Below, in pieces: positions 1 to 6,000 of a stretch of 6,134 nt of DNA (position 1 is the stretch's first letter; each line of letters begins with the position of its first letter). Below the pieces are notes generated by a model. That model was not told the origin of the DNA, did not search any database, and saw only the letters and a list, made by a program, of their open reading frames with translations. Source of the DNA: Syntrophobacterales bacterium (GTDB taxonomy: Bacteria; Desulfobacterota; Syntrophobacteria; BM002); NCBI GenBank assembly GCA_030613915.1, contig JAUWKY010000158.1:1-6134 (forward strand), read 5' to 3'. The translations under genes and the position numbers were made by a program.

Positions 1-13
1 GGATGGAGCGCAC

Positions 14-346
14 ATGCTAAGCATCTACAGGGTCATCTCCTTGAGTCTACTAATGTCACTGTTTTTCGCGGCGCCTTTACTCTTTGTCCACCCTGTTTCT
101 ATCCAGCAGCAAAAAGCGCAGGCCCTGGCTACGAAGCGTCAGCTGGCAAAAAGGGTGACAGTCGCTTGGCAGAAGAGCACTCACTCCCCTTATGTCAAAG
201 CCGCTGACAGGTTGGCAAACTCTCTGAGCGAAGCGGAATATGTCCATGGACAGGATGAGGAATGGGATGCAGATGAACGGGATGGTGTTGGTGTAACTGC
301 TGGGGCCGGTGGGGTGAGAACAACATCTCATATGTCTTATTATTGA
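14..346 (+). CDS. Hypothetical small exported or single-pass membrane protein
   Basis: I do not recognise this 110-residue protein. The ATG is preceded by GGAG at 5-8 with five bases of spacing, so translation from here is credible. Residues 5-25 form a strongly hydrophobic stretch (ISLSLLMSLFFAAPLLF) after one Arg, which looks like a signal peptide or membrane anchor; a possible cleavage site lies near AQALA at about 35-39. Residues 34-65 are rich in Lys, Arg and Gln, 72-90 are acidic (DEEWDADERD), and the end is Gly-rich and finishes with two Tyr. No prepilin Gly-Phe site is visible, so it is not an obvious pilin. It lies 28 bases upstream of fimT on the same strand with no terminator between them, so it may be co-transcribed with the pilus genes; a role in the pilus is only inference. 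An opposite-strand frame over the same bases lacks comparable signals. It could also be a chance reading frame. Confidence 0.55.
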   Translation: MLSIYRVISLSLLMSLFFAAPLLFVHPVSIQQQKAQALATKRQLAKRVTVAWQKSTHSPYVKAADRLANSLSEAEYVHGQDEEWDADERDGVGVTAGAGGVRTTSHMSYY

Positions 347-363
347 TTGTCAAAAAACAAACT

Positions 364-369
364 GAGGAG
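364..369 (+). promoter_or_regulatory. Ribosome binding site of fimT (upstream start)
   Basis: GAGGAG lies five bases before the ATG at 375 and favours that start. A second purine-rich site, AAGGGGA at 404-410, lies six bases before the in-frame ATG at 417, so either start, or both, could be used. Confidence 0.6.
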
Positions 370-374
370 CTGAC

Positions 375-977
375 ATGAGTCATCAGGGAATAAGCAAGAG
401 CACAAGGGGATTTATCATGAGAACAGTCCTGAAAAGGGGCTATCTTAGCAGAAATCTGGGGTTTACCACCGTTGAGCTTCTCGTCACTGTGGGAATTATG
501 GCGACAGTAGCCGCCATCTCCCTTCCCATATTCAAGAACTTTAGCCCCTCTTACAATTCAAAACAGGCGGCTCGCAACATTGTCTCGCAAATGCAACTTG
601 CCCGGGTCCACGCCATCAGAAACCGGGTCACCACGGTGGTGGCCTTTTATCCGAAGAGTTTTGTTCCTGCTGATCAGGCAAACTCTTTCTTGATCTACGA
701 AGATAACAATAACGACTGGATCCAAGACCCCTCGGATACCATTATTTTTTCGAGAACCAAAATGCCGGCGAAAGTGAACCTAATCTCTGCCATTTTTACC
801 TCAAATGGCTCCGGCGAACCCACGCAAACAACTAGCTACGGTTTCGATAGCCAAGGGGTGGCTGCCAGAAACGGCGCCGTTTATGTGATTGGAGACGCCA
901 AGTTGCAGAATGACAACGGCCAGGAGCGGACTATCACCTTTAATGCATCTGGCAAGACCAAAATTTCACTACCCTAG
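375..977 (+). CDS. fimT: Type IV minor prepilin, FimT/GspH family
   Basis: This 200-residue minor pilin is a predicted part of the inner-membrane complex that primes pilus assembly. The prepilin peptidase site is G29|F30, followed by TTVEL with the conserved Glu at mature position 5 (E34), then a hydrophobic helix to about residue 50. After it comes the FimT/GspH pattern: a run of Gln/Arg-rich helix (SKQAARNIVSQMQLARVHAI), a beta strand (VTTVVAFYP), the strand-and-turn motif SYGFDSQGVA, and a C-terminal RTITFNASGKTKI strand. Residues 110-121 form an Asp/Asn loop (D110, N112, D114, D118, D121) that resembles a calcium site. From the ATG at 375 the leader has 29 residues; from the ATG at 417 it has a more usual 15, and both have ribosome sites. 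GspH of a type II secretion system is the alternative, but the pilV-pilW-pilX-pilY1 neighbours argue for a pilus. Confidence 0.9.
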   Translation: MSHQGISKSTRGFIMRTVLKRGYLSRNLGFTTVELLVTVGIMATVAAISLPIFKNFSPSYNSKQAARNIVSQMQLARVHAIRNRVTTVVAFYPKSFVPADQANSFLIYEDNNNDWIQDPSDTIIFSRTKMPAKVNLISAIFTSNGSGEPTQTTSYGFDSQGVAARNGAVYVIGDAKLQNDNGQERTITFNASGKTKISLP

Positions 978-988
978 GGAGAGCAGTC

Positions 989-1597
989 ATGAATTCAGAG
1001 AACCAGATGACAACTGATAATCACCAGATGAAGTCCTGGGGCAAACACTGCCAGTCTGGTTTCAGCATGGTGGAAGTGATGGTGGCAATCCTCCTTCTTA
1101 CCGTTGGCTTACTGGCCCTGGCCAAGCTGCAAACCCAGGCAGTGGCCAGCAACAATTATGGTAATCAATTGACTGAGGCCACATTTCTGGCCCAGGACAA
1201 GCTGGAGGAGTTGCGGCTTTTAAATGAATGCTACCTGGCGGTGATAGCTAAGCCCGAGCTCAGTTGGACAGCCGAAGACCAAATTGTCGTCAACAACTAC
1301 AACAGTCAACTGAGCGACAGCGTGGACAACTGGAGTGAGATTGATACTGACAGTGACGGTTTTAAGGACCAGTTCAGCTGGCTGGCAGCGCCCGACCACA
1401 CCAATGCCGACGGTCCAGGGGCGGTAGCCAACCCCATAGATGTCACCCGCGCACCAGCCTCCACTGGTGGCTATACCAGGACCTGGTACGTGGCGGATAA
1501 TAAGCCGCTCACCAAAGCCAAGAACCTCCGAGTGCTAATAACGTGGGGAAGGGAAAACGACCGTGAGGTGACTCTCGATACCGTATTGTCGCAATGA
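989..1597 (+). CDS. pilV: Type IV minor prepilin PilV
   Basis: This 202-residue prepilin is cut at G24|F25, followed by SMVEVMVAILLLTVGLLALA. The Glu at mature position 5 is present (E29). The pattern VEVMVAILLLTVGLLALAKLQ is characteristic of PilV, as is the stretch just after the helix (Q-T-Q-A, then N-x-L-T-E-A-x-x-L-A-Q-D-K-L-E-E-L), which continues the long N-terminal helix. Residues 119-127 read D-T-D-S-D-G-F-K-D, a DxDxDGxxD loop typical of calcium sites. The C-terminal half (YTRTWYVADN, then LRVLITWG) fits the beta-sheet of the PilV globular domain. GGGAGAG at 977-983, overlapping the fimT stop, is five bases before the ATG; in-frame ATGs at 1007 and 1028 lack such a site. It starts 11 bases after fimT. 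PilV is expected to join PilW and PilX in the minor-pilin tip complex. GspI of type II secretion is the related alternative. Confidence 0.9.
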   Translation: MNSENQMTTDNHQMKSWGKHCQSGFSMVEVMVAILLLTVGLLALAKLQTQAVASNNYGNQLTEATFLAQDKLEELRLLNECYLAVIAKPELSWTAEDQIVVNNYNSQLSDSVDNWSEIDTDSDGFKDQFSWLAAPDHTNADGPGAVANPIDVTRAPASTGGYTRTWYVADNKPLTKAKNLRVLITWGRENDREVTLDTVLSQ

Positions 1598-1599
1598 TT

Positions 1600-1606
1600 G
1601 AGGTGG
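1600..1606 (+). promoter_or_regulatory. Ribosome binding site that sets the pilW start
   Basis: GAGGTGG begins just after the pilV stop. It lies three bases before the ATG at 1610, or four counting from GAGGTG, and touches the ATG at 1607. It cannot serve the TTG at 1598, which overlaps it and has no ribosome site upstream. This makes 1610 (or 1607) the preferred pilW start. Confidence 0.6.
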
Positions 1607-1609
1607 ATG

Positions 1610-2368
1610 ATGAAGAGCAGAAAATTGCATGTACGTCAACAAAGGAACCATCCGGAAGCAGCGCGGAGTTGTTTGGGCTGCCATCGGGGATTCACTCTGG
1701 TGGAGCTTATCGTGGTTATAGGCATCTTCAGTGTCGTAATGGCAGCGATCTATTCGGTATTTGTCCGCTCCAACCGGGTCTATATCTCTCAAGAAGAAGT
1801 GGTAGCAGCGCAGCAGGAGGCTCGCTCCGCCCTTGAAATCCTCGGCCGGGAAATACGGATGGCAGGGTTAATCGCAGCCGACAATCAACCAGGCGGATTG
1901 GATTTAATCACGGGTGCTGCGTATGCAGGCAATCCAGATTCGGCCATTGAAATAGCTACAGTGGATGTGGGTAACAAAACCACCACTTTGGCCTTCAAAT
2001 CCGATCTGGACGACGACGGCAACACCGACGCGGTGCGATACGTTTACTATCACAGTGACCACGCCACAACCAGTCGCCAGAACACCCTTTATCGCGAAAC
2101 CTTGACCTGGAGCGGTGGGGTCTGGGCAGATCCCGGCGGAGTCGGTGAACAGCTTTTCCTTGAAAACATTCAGAATCTGATCCTCACCTATCAAATGGCT
2201 GACGGTACCAGCAACACCGCCCCAGCCAACCTCGAGAATATCCGGGGAGTGGTCATTAACCTCGTGGCGCAGACAGCCCATGCAGTTGAGCCTTACGAGG
2301 GAGGAAAATTCGTTCGAACCCGGCAGCTTATTTCCAATATCCAGATTCGCAACTTGGGTCTTTCCTAG
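1610..2368 (+). CDS. pilW: Type IV minor prepilin PilW
   Basis: From the ATG at 1610 this is a 252-residue prepilin, cut at G27|F28 before the textbook sequence TLVELIVVIGIFSVVMAAIY; the Glu at mature position 5 is E32. The helix continues through a heptad-like Q/E-rich segment ending in SALEILGREIRMAGL, a hallmark of PilW-like proteins. Residues 132-140 read D-L-D-D-D-G-N-T-D, followed by AVRYVYY; this acidic loop before a V-x-Y strand is common in PilW relatives and looks like a calcium site. The C-terminal part (NLILTYQMADG, IRGVVINLVAQT, RQLISNIQIRNLGL) fits the PilW sheet. The frame stays open upstream to a TTG at 1598, directly after the pilV stop, but the ribosome site favours 1610. 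The leader contains a C-x-x-C-H string that should not be read as a haem site. It acts with PilV and PilX in the priming and tip complex. Confidence 0.88.
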   Translation: MKSRKLHVRQQRNHPEAARSCLGCHRGFTLVELIVVIGIFSVVMAAIYSVFVRSNRVYISQEEVVAAQQEARSALEILGREIRMAGLIAADNQPGGLDLITGAAYAGNPDSAIEIATVDVGNKTTTLAFKSDLDDDGNTDAVRYVYYHSDHATTSRQNTLYRETLTWSGGVWADPGGVGEQLFLENIQNLILTYQMADGTSNTAPANLENIRGVVINLVAQTAHAVEPYEGGKFVRTRQLISNIQIRNLGLS

Positions 2369-2374
2369 GAGTGC

Positions 2375-2380
2375 AGGAGG
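2375..2380 (+). promoter_or_regulatory. Ribosome binding site that sets the pilX start
   Basis: A perfect AGGAGG is followed by five A residues and then GTG at 2386. The earlier in-frame GTG at 2371 lies upstream of this site and has only AGGA directly abutting it, so 2386 is the likelier start. Confidence 0.75.
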
Positions 2381-2385
2381 AAAAA

Positions 2386-3045
2386 GTGGAACATAAACGG
2401 ATTATCGCAAAGATCAAAAATCTTGGCCTCAAGCGGTTTCTAAGCCGAATGGCCGGTAATGACAGGGGGGTGGTGCTCATTTTCGCCCTGGTGCTCATGC
2501 TGGTTCTAACCATCATCGGAAGTTCCGCCACCATGACCTCCCAGATTGACCTCAAGATAAGTGGCAACACCAAAGTGATTCGAACCTCCTTTTACGTAGC
2601 GGACGGCGGCATCATGTTGAGTCCGAAAGTAATCAGCCGAATCATCACTGACCGGGCCCTGCCCACAGCTTTGCAAACCCCGCTCCTCGCCTATGATGAC
2701 TATGCCGCGGGTGGCGATGATCCTGTCCTGTTGATAAAGATCATGGGCTTTGCAATGGACAGCGATTATCTAAGTAACGACGACAGTACTACTGACATCT
2801 CAATGGACAAGGGAACACTCGGGAAGATGGCTATCAATATCACCCGTACGGCCACTCAGTACCTCTCTGGGGGTGGCCTTGAATTCGCCGCAGGCACCGA
2901 AGGAGTTGGCGTGGGTGGTGCCGCCAGCGCTGCCATCATATACAGCCTCGCCAGCAGGGGAACTGTAGGCACCTCACCCAAGACCACCGAGTCCGACATA
3001 GTTGCACAGTATCGCAAAGTAGCCGGTGTGGCCGGAGGAAGGTAA
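2386..3045 (+). CDS. pilX: Type IV minor prepilin PilX
   Basis: From the GTG at 2386 this is a 219-residue PilX-type minor pilin. The basic leader ends at D-R-G28, followed by VVLIFALVLMLVLTIIGSSA, the classic PilX N-terminal helix; SQIDLKISGNTK and then SFYVADGGI match the conserved stretch (Q-x-x-x-x-x-G-N, then A-D-x-G) seen just after it. Mature position 5 is Phe (F33), not Glu, as in many PilX and GspK-like tip subunits. The middle contains an acidic patch (MDSDYLSNDDSTTD) and a Gly/Ala-rich stretch near 2865-2935. The end, with IIYSLASRGTVG and VAQYRKVAG, fits the C-terminal beta strands of PilX proteins. Its last codons hold the ribosome site of pilY1, which begins two bases after the stop, so the two are probably translationally linked. 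In known systems PilX-class pilins help present PilY1 at the tip. Confidence 0.87.
   Translation: MEHKRIIAKIKNLGLKRFLSRMAGNDRGVVLIFALVLMLVLTIIGSSATMTSQIDLKISGNTKVIRTSFYVADGGIMLSPKVISRIITDRALPTALQTPLLAYDDYAAGGDDPVLLIKIMGFAMDSDYLSNDDSTTDISMDKGTLGKMAINITRTATQYLSGGGLEFAAGTEGVGVGGAASAAIIYSLASRGTVGTSPKTTESDIVAQYRKVAGVAGGR
3034..3042 (+). promoter_or_regulatory. Ribosome binding site of pilY1, inside pilX
   Basis: GGAGGAAGG forms the last three sense codons of pilX (Gly-Gly-Arg) and lies five bases before the ATG at 3048. This gives tight coupling of pilX and pilY1 translation. Confidence 0.7.
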
Positions 3046-3047
3046 CC

Positions 3048-6000
3048 ATGAAGCATCTGAAAACATACAGCTTCAGCATTCTTTTCATATTGTTATCCTT
3101 TTGGGCTGCAACCGGAGCTGAAGCGGCAAACAGTATGGCCCCCTACCTGTCAACTCCCATCTTCATGTCCAATGCTGTCCCTCCCAATGTCCTGATTATC
3201 TTTGACAATTCGGGGAGCATGAACCAGATGGCCTATTGGGAAGAGGCGGTTGAACACAGTGAAGGTGACCCGTGGTGGCAGGTTGATATCGTGCCTACCA
3301 CCCCATACGATCCGACTCGGAACTACTACGGCTACTTTGTGGCCGGCACCCCGGCCGATCGAGTTAAGTACTCCTACATCAGTAACAAATTCGACCGGGA
3401 CCCCAGCGGCGAGTGGGAGGGCAACTTTCTGAATTGGCTCACCATGCGCCGCGCTGATGTGGCCCGAAAGGTCCTGGTTGGCGGCCTGGCCACCTCTCGA
3501 ACCGGCGGCGGCAACACTACCCTCATTGGCGAGGACCCGGTCCAGTCAGGACGGAGCTTCAAGTGCAAGTTAGGTTTTATGACCATGCTGACTTACACGC
3601 CTTTTAATGACTTCAACGACCGCTATGTAGGCGTTAAAGACGGCTATCTCTACGTCAGTAAAGACCTGAATACCAGCCCCTTCGACAAATTCGACTACAA
3701 GTACACCATCAAGGTTCAGCGGGATTCCACCTTACCTGATGAAGCTTTTGATTTTCACGACGGCAACATTGCCGGAGTCATGCAAAAGGTGGGTGACAAG
3801 GCTTATTGGGGCCTGGAATTCTTCCGTAGCGGCACTGGCAATGGCCAAAACGGTGGCTACATAAAAAATCGAGTCGGCCACCCAACTATCACCAATCTCT
3901 ATACCAACATCGAAAACGAGCCAATGCAGAACTGGACGCCTCTCGCCGAAAGTCTCTACGTGGCCATGCAATACTTCAAACAAGAGCCCATAGATGCCAG
4001 CTTGGCTTCCTTGTACAACCCTGGTTATCAGATCAACAGCAGCTGGGACCCCTACGATCAAGACGGAGATTCAACTCATTGCGCCAAGAGCTTTGTGTTG
4101 ATTTTTACCGATGGCGCCTCCACCAAGGACATGGTGGTTCCAGACGCACTGAAAACCTACGACGGCGACAGCCACGATCCCAACGCTCAGACTCCGAGCT
4201 ACGCCGACGATGGCAGCGACTATCTGGACGACGTCGCCCTGTATGCCAGGACCAATGATCTGAGAACTGATCTCGAGAGCGACCAGAACTTGGAAGTCTT
4301 TGTGGTCTATGCCTTCGGAGACGATCCCGCAGCGCGACGGTTGTTGAAAGACACCTCCAGAAACGGTGGTTTCATTGAAAAAAACGGCAACGGTCGCCCG
4401 GATCCGGCCACCGGCACCGTGGTGGACGATGTGGACTACGCCACCCCACCTAGCGACAATAGTTGGTCTGAGTGGTGGGAAGACAAACGGACAAGTTCCA
4501 ATGGCAATGCACTACCTGACACTTACTTCGAGGCCAAAGACGGCTGGCAGCTGGAGCTGGAGCTCATTAACGCCATCACCAAGATCCTGCAGCGGGCCAA
4601 CTCAGGTACCGCAGTCTCGGTGCTGGCTACCTCGGGTGAGGGCGAAGGCGCTCTCTACCAGGCCTATTTCAAGCCGAAGTCTTCCACAGCCACCGAGGAA
4701 GTTCACTGGACCGGCTACTTGCAGGGACTCTGGATTGACGCCCTTGGCAACCTGCGGGAGGACTGGACCGCTGCCGGCAATCCCACCCCGGACGGCAAAC
4801 TCAAACTGGGGGTGGACCCCATAGTGACCTTCTTCTACGACGAAAACAGTGGTGAAACCACGTTTCAGCGACGCGCGGTGTCACCTGCAGATATTTACGG
4901 CAGCTCGTCTTCCCCTACCACGCACCCTCTCAACGAGCTCAGCCCTCTGTGGGAGGCAGGTAGTGCTCTGGCAAGTCGTGATCTCAGCACCAAGGCACGA
5001 AACATCTATACCTTCGTGGACTCAGACGGTTTCATCCCCTTTACGGAAACAAACGCAGGCAAGCTAAAACCTTACCTGGATCTGGCCGATCCTGCAGTTA
5101 CAGGGATCTACGACTACCTGGATGTCAACGAAGACAATCGGGTGACCAACCTTATCAGATACATCCGCGGCATTGATTCAGGCTTTAGCGGCACCACAAA
5201 TTTGAGAAACCGTACGTTGGATTCCAAGATTTGGAGGCTGGGAGATATCGTCCACTCCACTCCCACTCCAATAGGCCGCCCGGTGGATAATTATGATCTC
5301 ATCTACAGCGACGACACCTATGCGGATTTCTACCGGCTCCACAAAAACAGGGAAACCGTGGTCTACACCGGCGCCAACGACGGCATGCTCCATGCCTTCC
5401 TGGCCGGGGAATTCAGTCAGGGCGCCCCGCTGACAGGCGACGGTGCCAGTTTCACCGTGGATCCGCTCAAGTATGGGACCCTGGGCCCGGGCGATGAAAT
5501 CTGGGCCTATATCCCCCAGAGTCTCCTTCCCCATCTCAAGTGGCTGGCAGATCCCGGTTACATGGATGGCAACCACGTCTACTATGTAGATCAGAAACCG
5601 AGAATTTTTGACGCCAGGATCTATGAGGGTGCTACTGACGCTGCTCATCCCCTGCACGATATCTGGACGACTCAGATGAACAATGCAGAGAGAGACCTCA
5701 GACCCTACGGTTGGTCTACGGTGCTGGTGGGAGCAATGCGTTTTGGCGGCGGCAGCATCACGGTAAACGCCGATTGGGACACCACTACACCTGGAACTGA
5801 GGACAGAGAGTTTACCAGCAGCTATTTCGCCATTGACATCACTGATCCTCTCAACCCCATTTTGCTGTGGGAGCTAAGCCACAACGGTTTGGGATTTACC
5901 ACCTCGTTTCCTGCGGTGTTGAAGGTCGAAGATAGAGTCATCAATGCTGGAACCCCCGATACGGTGGACGTCCAGGCGCAACACTGGTTCCTGCTCTTTG

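Noticed and set aside
315..330. Inverted repeat TGAGA-6-TCTCA near the end of the first gene
   Set aside because: The stem is only five pairs, lies within the reading frame and has no T-tract after it, so it is not a credible terminator.
335..374. Possible promoter for fimT (TATTAT at 338-343)
   Set aside because: No matching -35 element is found at the right spacing, and I found no GG-N10-GC sigma-54 pattern at the candidate TGGC sites I checked in the first 374 bases.
1670..1684. Reading PilW as a c-type cytochrome because of CxxCH
   Set aside because: The motif precedes the prepilin cleavage site and stays on the cytoplasmic side, where c-type haem is not attached.
1594..1836. An 80-codon frame whose ATG overlaps the pilV stop as ATGA
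   Set aside because: The overlap looks like translational coupling, but the frame is shifted from pilW, whose prepilin site and PilW motifs are unmistakable over the same bases.
375..3045. A type II secretion pseudopilin cluster (GspH-I-J-K)
   Set aside because: Order and prepilin types are similar, but the PilW and PilX motifs and above all the adjoining pilY1 identify a type IV pilus cluster.
3732..4061. A 109-codon minus-strand frame
   Set aside because: It is antisense to the PilY1 VWA domain with no supporting ribosome site or recognisable protein motif.
4366..4824. A 152-codon plus-strand frame inside pilY1
   Set aside because: It is rich in Pro, Thr and Arg, typical of an out-of-frame reading, while the pilY1 frame is continuous and matches its family here.
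5178..5657. A 159-codon open frame on the minus strand
   Set aside because: It lies wholly inside pilY1 and covers the conserved start of the propeller domain. It shows no signal of its own and is a shadow of the coding strand.
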